From the NCBI GenBank assembly GCA_021297975.1, contig JAJTHO010000045.1, positions 1 to 10,657 on the forward strand: DNA of 10,657 nt. Reading direction: 5' to 3'. The notes beneath the pieces were generated by a model, which searched no databases, was not told where the DNA came from, and saw only the letters and a list, made by a program, of their open reading frames with translations. Both the position numbers and the translations under genes were made by a program. Positions within the stretch are counted from its first letter, which is position 1. The number at the start of each line of letters is the position of its first letter. Below, piece by piece: positions 1 through 6,237 of this stretch. Source of the stretch: Alphaproteobacteria bacterium. GTDB lineage: Bacteria > Pseudomonadota > Alphaproteobacteria > JAJTHO01.

Positions 1-1
1 C

Positions 2-424
2 CGCGTTACCGGCGCAATTGTGCGCCAGCAGCAGGAATTTTTTGATAAGGGGATGAGTTATCTCAAGCCCATGGTGCTGCGCGATATTGCGGTGGAGCTT
101 GAGGTGCACGAAAGCACCGTCAGCCGGATTACCACGGCGAAATTCCTTTCCAGCCCGCGCGGGGTTTTTGAGCTGAAATATTTCTTTGCCGCCGGATTAA
201 AGAACGTGGTGGGGCAGGAGGGGGCGTTTTCGGCTCGTTCGGTGCAGCACCGTATCAAGACCTTGATAGATGGAGAAAATCCGAAGTCTGTTTTATCCGA
301 TGATGCGCTGGTGACGTTGCTGGCGAAAGAAGGCATCGAGGTTGCGCGGCGCACGGTGGCGAAATACCGCGAAGGGATGGGGATTCCCAGCTCGATGCAG
401 CGGCGCAGGCTCAAGCGGGCATGA
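2..424 (+). CDS. rpoN: RNA polymerase sigma-54 factor RpoN, C-terminal part (5' end outside window)
   Basis: This is the C-terminal part of sigma-54, the factor that recognises -24/-12 promoters and needs an ATP-dependent activator to open DNA. The frame is open from base 2 with no stop, so the gene begins before the window; an internal GTG at 20 is not the real start. The visible protein carries the DNA-binding half: the helix-turn-helix around LRDIAVELEVHESTVSRI, then KYFFAAGL, and near the end the RpoN box ARRTVAKYRE, which reads the -24 element. The stop TGA at 422-424 overlaps the ATG of the next gene (ATGA), so the two are probably co-transcribed. The neighbourhood contains FlbD, the type of activator sigma-54 would serve in flagellar transcription. 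Family assignment is certain; only the extent of the missing N-terminus is unknown. Confidence 0.97.
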   Translation, partial: RVTGAIVRQQQEFFDKGMSYLKPMVLRDIAVELEVHESTVSRITTAKFLSSPRGVFELKYFFAAGLKNVVGQEGAFSARSVQHRIKTLIDGENPKSVLSDDALVTLLAKEGIEVARRTVAKYREGMGIPSSMQRRRLKRA

Positions 425-699
425 TACTAGCTTTATTGTTACTGGCCGGGGTTAATGCATTGGCGTTTTTGCTCATGATGGCGGATAAGCGGGCAGCAAG
501 GGCGCAGGCCGGGCGTGTGCCGGAGAGGGTTTTGCTGCTCCTCGCGCTTTTTGGCGGGGCGGTGGGGATTATCGCCGGGATGCGGCTGCTCAGGCATAAG
601 ACGCGCAAAGCGGCGTTTTATCTGCCGGTGTGGGGGATTTTGCTGCTGCAGAGTGTATTGATAATAGCGTTTCCGAAACTGCTTATAGCCTATTATTAA
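421..699 (+). CDS. DUF1294 family small membrane protein
   Basis: A 92-residue, very hydrophobic protein of the DUF1294 family, function unknown. Two to three membrane segments are visible: about residues 2-20, 37-53 and 66-90. Between them lie the polar motifs that mark the family: ADKRAAR (21-27), RVPE (32-35), a glycine-rich FGGAVG stretch (44-49) and RHKTRK (58-63) followed by aromatic residues. The length is normal for the family. The start ATG at 421 overlaps the rpoN stop by four bases, suggesting translational coupling, although rpoN is more often followed by hpf or ptsN. The 3' end overlaps the convergent higA gene by 17 bases, leaving no room for a separate terminator. Family call is confident; the cellular role cannot be inferred from the sequence. 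Confidence 0.85.
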   Translation: MILALLLLAGVNALAFLLMMADKRAARAQAGRVPERVLLLLALFGGAVGIIAGMRLLRHKTRKAAFYLPVWGILLLQSVLIIAFPKLLIAYY

Positions 700-1009
700 G
701 CCCCATTGATGAGGGTGGTGTGAGCGAATAGGGAACAATACTTTGCAGTGTTTCCCCTAATTTTCGCTTTGCCGCTAGTGTTTCATGGGCATTTTGCAGC
801 CGTAAAAAATAGCCCTCAGACATTTTAAAAAAGCGGCAGAGGCGCAAATCCGTATCGGCCGTGATGCGGCGTGTGCCTGCAACAATCGCGTGAATACGAT
901 TTGCGGGCACGGCTAATGCCCGCGCCAGCGCGTTCTGGCTGAGGCCGAGCTCAAGCAAAAATTCTTCTTTCAGAATATCGCCAGCGTGGGGGTTGTATAA
1001 ATCTGTCAT
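683..1009 (-). CDS. higA: HigA-family antitoxin, XRE-type helix-turn-helix
   Basis: A 108-residue antitoxin of the HigA/VapI type. In the family it binds and neutralises HigB and represses its own operon. Visible landmarks are NPHAGDILKEEFL near the N-terminus (residues 6-18) and the helix-turn-helix GLSQNALARALAVPANRIHA (22-41). The family signature ITADTDLRLCRFF (49-61) and a YFLRLQ stretch follow. The C-terminal tail past about residue 92 is a little longer than usual and is encoded partly opposite the end of the DUF1294 gene. The gene lies 8 bases downstream of higB on the same strand, the toxin-first order typical of higBA. An AGGA ribosome-binding site overlaps the toxin stop codon and sits about 6 bases before the ATG, so translation of the two is probably coupled. 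Classification is secure; whether it still has a working toxin to restrain is doubtful (see higB). Confidence 0.92.
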   Translation of the reverse strand: MTDLYNPHAGDILKEEFLLELGLSQNALARALAVPANRIHAIVAGTRRITADTDLRLCRFFKMSEGYFLRLQNAHETLAAKRKLGETLQSIVPYSLTPPSSMGLNNRL

Positions 1010-1017
1010 AGAGGTTC

Positions 1018-1221
1018 CTAATGATAATCAACAATTTGTACGTCGGACGATTCTTTACCTTTCCAGATAAAGCAAATACGCCATTGGTTATTTATCCGAA
1101 TACTGTATTGACCCTTTCTGTCTCCGCGCAGCGCCTCTAAATGATTGCCCGGCAGCTTTGCAGACCGTTTTCCCGCCCAGATTTTTTCAGTTTCTTGATC
1201 GGCAAACGAAAAAATAGCCAT
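1018..1221 (-). CDS. higB: HigB-like toxin (RelE-type mRNA interferase), apparently with an internal in-frame deletion
   Basis: A 67-residue HigB relative. HigB toxins are ribosome-dependent mRNA interferases of the RelE fold, usually about 92 residues. The N-terminus (IFSFADQETEKIWAGKRSAKL) and the C-terminal half (GNHLEALRGDRKGQYSIRIN, then NQWRICFIW and the final IVDYH) match the family closely. The LP at residues 23-24 is joined straight to GNHLEAL. Family members normally have about 25 more residues there, covering the IQRRALRKL-type helix and the DLRVPP segment. The reading frame is intact, so this looks like an in-frame deletion rather than a frameshift. The basic residues and terminal histidine associated with RNA cleavage are still present, so catalysis is not excluded, but the helical layer is largely gone. 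The gene leads the higBA operon. Family confidence is high; activity is uncertain. Confidence 0.8.
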   Translation of the reverse strand: MAIFSFADQETEKIWAGKRSAKLPGNHLEALRGDRKGQYSIRINNQWRICFIWKGKESSDVQIVDYH

Positions 1222-1230
1222 GAAATATGT

Positions 1231-1256
1231 GTATCATGATATGTGGTACGTATCAA
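1231..1256 (-). promoter_or_regulatory. Candidate higBA promoter/operator with perfect palindrome TATCATGATA
   Basis: Directly upstream of higB is the 10-base perfect palindrome TATCATGATA (1232-1241). GTATCA occurs twice in direct orientation (1231-1236 and 1250-1255). On the minus strand TTGATA (1256-1251) could be a -35 element, with a weak TACACA about 17 bases further as -10. HigA proteins typically autorepress by binding palindromes over the promoter, so this is the natural operator candidate. The region also lies between higBA and the divergent tlyA gene, so binding could influence both. This is inference from position and symmetry only. Confidence 0.4.
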
Positions 1257-1310
1257 GTATTTTTTCGATTTTACTTGAGAAAACAGGGTATTTTGATTAC
1301 GGACTCCTTA

Positions 1311-2054
1311 GTGCGCCTCGATCAAACCATCCTAGACCTCCATCTTGCAGAAACCCTCCCCAAAGCCCAAGCCCTCATCATGGCCGGGGCTGTCCTTGTA
1401 AACGACACCCCGCAAACGAAAGCAGGGTTTAAGGTTCCAAGCGGTGCATCGGTGCGGCTGAAAGCGACCGTTGCGGCTGATCACGGCTGGGTTTCGCGCG
1501 GGGCGCTGAAGCTGCTGCGCGGGATTGAGGCGTTTAGCCCAATGGTTCAGGGCGCGGTGTGCCTGGATATTGGCGCGTCCACGGGCGGTTTTACCGAAGT
1601 CCTGCTCAGTAAAGGCGCACGGCGCGTCTATGCGGTGGATGTTGGGTATGGCCAGCTGGATTGGAAGCTGCGCAGCGATGCGCGGGTGCTGGTGTTAGAG
1701 AAAACCAACGCGCGGAATTTAGACGCGGCGCTTATTCCAGAGCCGATAGACGGCCTTGTTTGCGATGCCAGTTTTATCAGTTTGACGGCGGTGCTTCCGG
1801 TGCCGATGGGCTTTGTAAAGCCGGGGGGGTGGCTGCTTACCCTCATAAAACCGCAGTTCGAAGCCGCCTATGCCGATATAACCAAAGGCGGGATTGTGCG
1901 CGATGCAGCGGTGCAGCAGGAAGTAGTGGCGTTTGTATCTGCTTGGCTGGCCGAACAGCCAGGCTGGACGCTGGACGGGGTGGTGGACAGCCCGATTACC
2001 GGGCAGGATGGAAACCGCGAATTTTTGCTGTTCGCGCATAAAAATAACGCATAA
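1311..2054 (+). CDS. tlyA: TlyA-family rRNA (cytidine-2'-O)-methyltransferase, S4 domain plus FtsJ-like fold
   Basis: TlyA proteins methylate ribose 2'-OH groups of ribosomal RNA with S-adenosylmethionine; some were first described as haemolysins. From the GTG at 1311 the protein has 247 residues, the normal family length. Residues 1-60 form an S4 RNA-binding domain (MRLDQTILDL, then KAQALIMAGAVLVND). A SAM-dependent fold follows, with the glycine motif LDIGASTGGFTEVLL (85-99), the acidic AVDVGYGQLDW (108-118), CDASFISL (151-158), TLIKPQFE (177-184) and GNREF (234-238). K67, D152, K180 and E237 fit the K-D-K-E catalytic tetrad of this fold. The start is uncertain: the frame is open from an ATG at 1227, and a TTG at 1293 sits 4 bases after AGGG, the better ribosome-binding site. 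I prefer 1311 because RLDQ is where homologues begin. Function beyond rRNA methylation is not implied. Confidence 0.92.
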   Translation: MRLDQTILDLHLAETLPKAQALIMAGAVLVNDTPQTKAGFKVPSGASVRLKATVAADHGWVSRGALKLLRGIEAFSPMVQGAVCLDIGASTGGFTEVLLSKGARRVYAVDVGYGQLDWKLRSDARVLVLEKTNARNLDAALIPEPIDGLVCDASFISLTAVLPVPMGFVKPGGWLLTLIKPQFEAAYADITKGGIVRDAAVQQEVVAFVSAWLAEQPGWTLDGVVDSPITGQDGNREFLLFAHKNNA

Positions 2055-2064
2055 CGCGAATAAA

Positions 2065-2079
2065 TTAACCGCAGAGTAA
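2065..2079 (+). promoter_or_regulatory. Candidate CtrA-binding box upstream of the SciP-like gene (one mismatch)
   Basis: The sequence TTAA-CCGCAGA-GTAA has the TTAA-N7-TTAA layout of the CtrA site with one mismatch in the second half. It lies 37 bases upstream of the sciP-like ATG, in the only intergenic space before that gene. The wider match to the fliF-upstream box (both read TTAACC followed by TAAG after the spacer) supports it. I could not place a convincing -10 element. In Caulobacter sciP is itself CtrA-dependent, which would fit. Confidence 0.45.
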
Positions 2080-2116
2080 GATTTTATGTTTACACTGTTT
2101 CCATAGGTGCATAACT

Positions 2117-2341
2117 ATGGCAGTGCAATCAAAGCGTATTAAAGTAACCGATTTAACGTTGCCGGAGAAAGTCTCTGGGCGTTGGCTTAAGCGCAACAAA
2201 CAGCAGATTGTGAACGCTGTTTTATGGGGCGCTATCAGCCTGCGTGAGGCTTGCAGGCAATATCAGCTTTCCGTGGATGAGTTTCTGCGCTGGCGTGCCA
2301 GCTTTGCGACAACCAAACAAACGAACTCATTAGCGGACTAG
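2117..2341 (+). CDS. sciP: SciP-like DUF1153 protein, probable inhibitor of CtrA-dependent transcription
   Basis: A 74-residue protein of the DUF1153 family, found in Alphaproteobacteria. In Caulobacter crescentus the member SciP binds CtrA at promoters and blocks transcription activation, restricting CtrA output in the cell cycle. The family core is clear: a TDLTLPE segment (11-17), then GRWLKRNKQQIVNAVLWGAI (21-40) and SLREACRQYQLSVDEFLRWR (41-60). This core is a helix-turn-helix-like domain with the conserved tryptophans and the SL-EAC-Y-LS-EEF pattern. The tail (ATTKQTNSLAD) is short and polar. The ATG at 2117 has a modest AGG about 9 bases upstream. The gene lies between tlyA and fliF, with candidate CtrA boxes on both sides, so it is placed to feed back on the operon it precedes. 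Family assignment is confident; the CtrA-inhibitor role is inferred from Caulobacter. Confidence 0.87.
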   Translation: MAVQSKRIKVTDLTLPEKVSGRWLKRNKQQIVNAVLWGAISLREACRQYQLSVDEFLRWRASFATTKQTNSLAD

Positions 2342-2359
2342 GCAATTTTTTCCGCGTTG

Positions 2360-2374
2360 TTAACCAGACATTAA
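2360..2374 (+). promoter_or_regulatory. Perfect CtrA box upstream of fliF
   Basis: TTAA-CCAGACA-TTAA is an exact match to the TTAA-N7-TTAA consensus of the alphaproteobacterial cell-cycle regulator CtrA. It lies in the 76-base gap between the sciP-like gene and fliF, 43 bases upstream of the fliF GTG. GATATA at 2396-2401, 19 bases after TTAAGT, is a possible -10. The fliF operon of Caulobacter is a known early flagellar target of CtrA, so position and sequence agree. No CtrA gene is in the window; its presence elsewhere is assumed. Confidence 0.7.
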
Positions 2375-2417
2375 GTTTTGTGCTCTTAGGATGGAGATAT
2401 AACGCAAGGATATTTCC

Positions 2418-4049
2418 GTGGGCGGACTACTGGAAACACTGAAAAAACTAGGCCCCGTAAAGCTCGCAGCTTTAGGTGGGGTTGCCCTTGTTATGGTTAT
2501 TTTATTCGGCGTGATGGCGGGCGGTATGTCGGGCGCCAGCATGCAGATGCTGTATTCTAAGCTCGATACAAAAGACGCAACGCGCATTGTTGCCGAACTT
2601 TCAAAATTAAACATTCCCTATCAACTGACCGAAAACGGCACAACGATTATGGTGCCGCCAGCCAATGTGGGTAAAGCCCGCATCAGCATGGCGGAATTGG
2701 GTCTGCCGCAGGACGGCTCGGTGGGGTATGAGCTGTTTGATAATACAAACGCCCTTGGAACCTCAACGTTTCAGCAGAATATCAGCAAAATGCGCGCGCT
2801 GGAGGGGGAACTCGCCCGCACCATCAGCGCTATAGACGCGGTGCGTACCGCGCGGGTGCATCTGGTGATGCCTGAGCGTGAGCTGTTCAGCCGCGATAAA
2901 CAAAAGGCGCGGGCATCGGTTTTTGTCGGGTTACGCGGGAAAGGCTTATCCAAAACACAAATCGCTGCGATTCAACACTTGGTTGCCGCCGCCGTGCCGC
3001 AACTGGAAGTCTCAAACATTTCCATCATTGATGATAAGGGCAATTTGATTGCACGCGGCTCTGGTCAGGAAGATGATCAGGCTTTTATCATGATGAACAA
3101 CGATGAAATGCGCATTGCGCAGGAAAATCGTCTCAAGGCAGATGTGGAAGAGCTTATCGCCAGTGTTGTGGGCCCTGGAAACGTTCGCGCACAAATCAGC
3201 GCGGAGATGGACTTTAATAAGGTTACCAGAGACAGCGAAGTATATGATCCAGAAAGCAAGGTAGAACGCTCAACCCAAAACGTGACGGAATCGGAAACGG
3301 CGAATGAGAAAAGCCAGAATGTCTCTGTTGCCAACAATCTGCCTGAAGCCGAAGCCAACAGGCAAGAAGGCAGCGCCAACGTGCGCGCACAAAACCGCCA
3401 GGAAGAGACGATTAATTATGAAATCTCCCGCACGGTAACCAAAGAAGTGAGCCAGATTGGCCAGATTAAACGCTTATCGGTTGCTTTGCTGGTGGACGGA
3501 ACCTACACAACCGCCGAAGACGGCACAAAAACATATCAGCCGCGCGATCAGGCACAGCTGGATAAAATCGAAGCGCTGGTTAAAAACGCCATCGGCTTTG
3601 ATGCGAATCGCGGCGATTCGGTGGAAGTGCTCAACATGCAATTTGCCGATACCGCCCCAACGGATATGCCGCTAAACGTTTGGGATACGATGAGCAGCGA
3701 AGAATACATCAAAATTGCCCAGACGCTTATTATGATGGTGATGGGACTGCTGGTAATCCTGCTTATTGTGCGTCCGCTTACCCAGCGCCTTGTTGAAAGT
3801 GCGCCGTCTGCGGCGGGCGCAGAGAGCGCTGAACAGCTTTTGGCCGCAGCTGGGCTTATGCCCGCCCTTGAGGCGCCGGACGGATCAACTCTGCCCGTGC
3901 AACGCTCAGCGGTAGAAGAAATGCTCGACATTGACCGCGTGGAAGGCCAGCTCAAAGCCTCCATGGTGCGCCGTATCGGCGAACTTATCGATAAACACCC
4001 GGATGAAGCCATTCAGGTCATCCGCAATTGGATGCAGGCGGACACATAA
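2418..4049 (+). CDS. fliF: Flagellar MS-ring protein FliF
   Basis: FliF forms the MS ring in the inner membrane, the first structure of the flagellar basal body and the mounting for FliG and the export gate. The product is 543 residues, normal for the family. A transmembrane helix at about residues 19-37 is followed by a YscJ/FliF ring domain containing YSKLDTKDA, LPQDGSVGYELFD and TARVHLVMPERELFSRDK. A second periplasmic section has a polar insert rich in Asn, Glu and Gln. A C-terminal helix (433-451, ending IVRPLTQRL) precedes the cytoplasmic tail. The tail end, EGQLKASMVRRIGELIDKHP and then IRNWM, is the FliG-binding segment. The GTG start at 2418 is chosen because AAGGA (2406-2410) lies 7 bases upstream and the N-terminus then fits homologues. 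It is the first gene of the fliF-fliG-fliH-fliN run and lies behind a perfect CtrA box, so it is probably an early, CtrA-activated gene. Confidence 0.98.
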   Translation: MGGLLETLKKLGPVKLAALGGVALVMVILFGVMAGGMSGASMQMLYSKLDTKDATRIVAELSKLNIPYQLTENGTTIMVPPANVGKARISMAELGLPQDGSVGYELFDNTNALGTSTFQQNISKMRALEGELARTISAIDAVRTARVHLVMPERELFSRDKQKARASVFVGLRGKGLSKTQIAAIQHLVAAAVPQLEVSNISIIDDKGNLIARGSGQEDDQAFIMMNNDEMRIAQENRLKADVEELIASVVGPGNVRAQISAEMDFNKVTRDSEVYDPESKVERSTQNVTESETANEKSQNVSVANNLPEAEANRQEGSANVRAQNRQEETINYEISRTVTKEVSQIGQIKRLSVALLVDGTYTTAEDGTKTYQPRDQAQLDKIEALVKNAIGFDANRGDSVEVLNMQFADTAPTDMPLNVWDTMSSEEYIKIAQTLIMMVMGLLVILLIVRPLTQRLVESAPSAAGAESAEQLLAAAGLMPALEAPDGSTLPVQRSAVEEMLDIDRVEGQLKASMVRRIGELIDKHPDEAIQVIRNWMQADT

Positions 4050-4051
4050 TT

Positions 4052-5083
4052 ATGGCAGGAACAACAGCAGTACGCACACGCGACGATTATCGTTCACTTA
4101 GCGGCGGCGAAAAGGCAGCAATGCTGCTTCTTGCGCTGGGCGAGGAATACTCCTCCCGCATGTTCCAAATGATGGAAGATGAGGAGATTAAGGAAGTCAG
4201 TCAGGCTATGGCCAACTTAGGCAAGGTTAATGCCGAGGTTGTTGAAAAACTGATGATTGAATTTGCTGAAGCCTTCAGCAGCGGCAGCGGCCTTGTGGGG
4301 AGCTATTCCAATACGGAAAGGCTGCTGGCTAAAATCCTTGATCCATCACGTGTTAACAGCATCATGGAAGAAATTCGGGGCCCGGCGGGTCGGACGATGT
4401 GGGATAAGCTGGGCAACGTCAACGAAGTCGTCTTGGCCAATTATCTTAAAAACGAATACCCGCAGACTGTTGCAGTCGTGCTGTCCAAAATCCGCACCGA
4501 TCATGCGGCAAAAGTGCTGGGCATTTTGCCAGAGCAATTCGCCATGGAAGTTATCGCCCGGATGCTGAAAATGGAGCCGGTGCAAAAAGAAGTGCTGTCC
4601 GATATTGAACGCACGCTGCGCACCGAATTCATGAACAACCTGGCGCGCACACAGCGCCGCGACAGCCATGAAATGATTGCGGATATCTTTAACGGCTTTG
4701 ACCGCAACACCGAACAGCGGTTTATGGCGGCGATGGAAGAGCTTGACCGTGAGGCATCTGAAAAAATCAAAGCCTTGATGTTCACCTTCGAGGATATGAA
4801 CCGTCTCGATCCGGCAGGTATTCAGGCTGTGCTGCGGAATGCAGATAAAGAAAAACTGGGCGTTGCGCTTAAAGGCGCGTCGGAAGGGCTGCGCGAATTG
4901 TTCTTCAGCAATATGTCGGAACGCGCCTCGAAAATCCTCCGCGAAGATATGGAATCCATGGGGCCTATCAAAATCAAAGATGTGGACGAAGCGCAGCAGT
5001 ATCTCATTCAAATTGCCAAAAACCTTGCCGACAAAGGAGAAATCAATATCTCCGAAAAAGGCGGCGAGGAGATGGTGTATTAA
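4052..5083 (+). CDS. fliG: Flagellar motor switch protein FliG
   Basis: FliG sits on the cytoplasmic face of the MS ring, couples to the MotAB stator and sets rotation direction. The product is 343 residues. The N-terminal FliF-binding domain includes LSGGEKAAMLLLALGEE (16-32). The middle domain has NEYPQTVAVVLSKI (134-147), the alphaproteobacterial form of the EHPQ motif, and ILPEQ (158-162). The C-terminal domain carries the hinge motif MFTFEDM (243-249) and the charged torque helix with LRELFFSNMSERASKILRED (280-299). The ATG at 4052 lies 2 bases after the fliF stop; an earlier in-frame TTG at 4028, inside fliF, is less likely. The ribosome-binding site is weak (GGCGG, 12 bases away), so coupling to fliF translation is probable. 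The stop is followed directly by the ATG of fliH. Identification is secure. Confidence 0.98.
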   Translation: MAGTTAVRTRDDYRSLSGGEKAAMLLLALGEEYSSRMFQMMEDEEIKEVSQAMANLGKVNAEVVEKLMIEFAEAFSSGSGLVGSYSNTERLLAKILDPSRVNSIMEEIRGPAGRTMWDKLGNVNEVVLANYLKNEYPQTVAVVLSKIRTDHAAKVLGILPEQFAMEVIARMLKMEPVQKEVLSDIERTLRTEFMNNLARTQRRDSHEMIADIFNGFDRNTEQRFMAAMEELDREASEKIKALMFTFEDMNRLDPAGIQAVLRNADKEKLGVALKGASEGLRELFFSNMSERASKILREDMESMGPIKIKDVDEAQQYLIQIAKNLADKGEINISEKGGEEMVY

Positions 5084-5782
5084 ATGTCCCAGCAACGCTT
5101 TCTTTTTGAGAAAAAATTCGATAAGCCGCGCGGCAGTGCTTTTCTTGGCGAACCCATGGTTATGGCGAGCTTTGATAGCGAGGACGCAGACCTCATCGAG
5201 ATAGTGGACGAGGTGTTATCTTCGCCCAGTTTTTCCGAAGAGGAGCTTGCCGTTGCGCGTAGTGTTGCACTCGAAGAAGGCTATCAAAAAGGCCTCTCTG
5301 AGGCGATGGCCGCAACGGAAAAACAGCAGAATGAGCTGCTGCAGCGTCTTTTGCCCCAGCTGGAACAGCTGATAACGGCGCAAGAAAACATGCCGCAGCA
5401 GGTGTTTCAGCAATCGGTTGATTTAGCCGGTGTGATGGTTAAGGAGCTTTTCCCCCATTTTGCTGAAGAGCAGGCCGCCGCGCAATTCATGGAGCTGTGC
5501 CGTACAGCGTTTGACCAAGCGGGTGAAGCGCCAAAGCTGACGCTTCATTGCGCGAGCGATGACCGTGTTTTACTGGAAACCCTTATCAATAAAACACCCG
5601 CAGCCCAGCAATTTGGCGGCAAGATTGTCTTTGCGGTGCAAAGCGACTTTGCCCCCGGCGATATTCGCGCTGATTGGGGTGAGGGCGGGGTAGAGCGCTT
5701 ATCAAGCCGCGTGCGTTTTAAACTAGAACAAATACTGGCACGCCACGGCGCAGCCCAAAAACAGGAGAGCGACCATGAGTGA
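5084..5782 (+). CDS. fliH: Flagellar export-ATPase regulator FliH (FlbE-type)
   Basis: This 232-residue protein has the place and look of alphaproteobacterial FliH, called FlbE in Caulobacter. FliH forms the peripheral stalk that holds the FliI ATPase at the C-ring and export gate. The N-terminal section (RFLFEKKFDK) is variable. A FSEEELAVARSVALEEGYQK segment (50-69) with the G-x3-G spacing typical of FliH helices follows, then a long Gln/Glu/Leu-rich helix (about 76-105). A C-terminal domain of FliH/HrpE type follows (about 110-225), with GDIRADW matching the P-G-x-[CI]-R-[AV]-[ED]-[WS] pattern. It begins immediately after the fliG stop and its 3' end overlaps fliN by 8 bases, so it is translated within the same operon. 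Sequence conservation in this family is low; synteny carries much of the call. The ATPase gene fliI is not in the window. Confidence 0.88.
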   Translation: MSQQRFLFEKKFDKPRGSAFLGEPMVMASFDSEDADLIEIVDEVLSSPSFSEEELAVARSVALEEGYQKGLSEAMAATEKQQNELLQRLLPQLEQLITAQENMPQQVFQQSVDLAGVMVKELFPHFAEEQAAAQFMELCRTAFDQAGEAPKLTLHCASDDRVLLETLINKTPAAQQFGGKIVFAVQSDFAPGDIRADWGEGGVERLSSRVRFKLEQILARHGAAQKQESDHE

Positions 5783-6122
5783 CCAGGAACAGGAATTGAA
5801 ACTCGATCCGTTTGATTCAGCGCAGGAAGAGCCATTTCCAGCGAGTATCAAAGAAGAGGTCAAAATTGCCACCTCGCAGGATTTAGAGGCGGTCTATGAC
5901 ATCCCGGTGAAAATCGTGGCGGTTTTGGGGCAATCACAGATGCAGGTGAACCAGTTGCTGAAATTGGGTCGCGGCGCGGTGGTGGAACTTGACCGCAAGG
6001 TGGGCGAGCCGATTGATATCTATGTCAATAACCGGCTGGTTGCGCGCGGCGAGGTGGTTATCGTGGATGAGCGTCTCGGCGTGACCATGACAGAGATTAT
6101 TAAATCGGGAACAGCAGTTTAA
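5775..6122 (+). CDS. fliN: Flagellar motor switch protein FliN
   Basis: FliN builds the lower part of the C-ring with FliM and FliG, and binds FliH to localise the export ATPase. The 115-residue protein has an acidic, poorly conserved N-terminus (about 1-35). A typical SpoA domain follows, with YDIPVKIVAVLGQSQM (41-56), LLKLGRGAVVELDRKVGEPI (61-80), YVNNRLVARGEVVIVDE (82-98) and GVTMTEI (101-107). Length and domain are normal for FliN rather than the longer FliY form. The start ATG at 5775 overlaps the fliH stop by 8 bases and has a strong AGGAGAG ribosome-binding site 5 bases upstream. It is the last gene of the tightly packed block; a 115-base structured gap then separates it from flbD. Confidence 0.97.
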   Translation: MSDQEQELKLDPFDSAQEEPFPASIKEEVKIATSQDLEAVYDIPVKIVAVLGQSQMQVNQLLKLGRGAVVELDRKVGEPIDIYVNNRLVARGEVVIVDERLGVTMTEIIKSGTAV

Positions 6123-6136
6123 GGGGTGAGGGGAGT

Positions 6137-6214
6137 CAGGGGTAAGGGGCAAGGCATGAGAAAAAAGACTGTGTTTTCATGCCTCATGCCTTACCCCTTA
6201 ACCCTTACCCCCTG
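6137..6214. repeat. Large imperfect inverted repeat between fliN and flbD
   Basis: The arms are 6137-6160 and 6183-6214. The inner 15 bases, GGGGCAAGGCATGAG (6146-6160), pair with CTCATGCCTTACCCC (6183-6197) with a single mismatch. Beyond that both arms repeat GGGGTAAGG-like units, the right arm being 8 bases longer. The right side has a tandem TCATGCC (6177-6183 and 6184-6190), so GGCATGA in the left arm can pair with either copy. It fills most of the 115-base gap and ends 13 bases before the flbD ribosome-binding site (GGAG 6227-6230). No T-run follows the main stem, so it is not a standard intrinsic terminator. It may be a dispersed palindromic repeat, an RNA-processing site or an attenuator; the sequence alone cannot decide. 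Confidence 0.75.
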
Positions 6215-6237
6215 CCTTGTAAAAATGGAGAAAAAAA

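Noticed and set aside
1220..1432. Short plus-strand open frame starting at the higB start region
   Set aside because: It overlaps tlyA in another frame, is Pro/Ser/Arg-rich and has no family resemblance.
4178..4210. Possible divergence in FliG because the EHPQ motif reads NEYPQ further on (134-138)
   Set aside because: The EYPQ form is usual in alphaproteobacterial FliG, so it is lineage-typical and not a missing key residue.
4346..5095. Long minus-strand open frame of 249 codons opposite fliG
   Set aside because: It lies wholly antisense to a clear fliG, shows no recognisable motif and has a His/Phe/Arg-rich composition typical of a shadow frame.
5736..5750. TGGCAC near the end of fliH as a possible sigma-54 promoter for fliN or downstream genes
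   Set aside because: The GC dinucleotide is not at the required 10-base spacing and the TTGC half is missing.
6123..6237. fliN-flbD inverted repeat as an ordinary rho-independent terminator
   Set aside because: The main stem is followed by TTAACCC and not by a run of T residues, and the A-rich run later belongs to the flbD ribosome-binding region.
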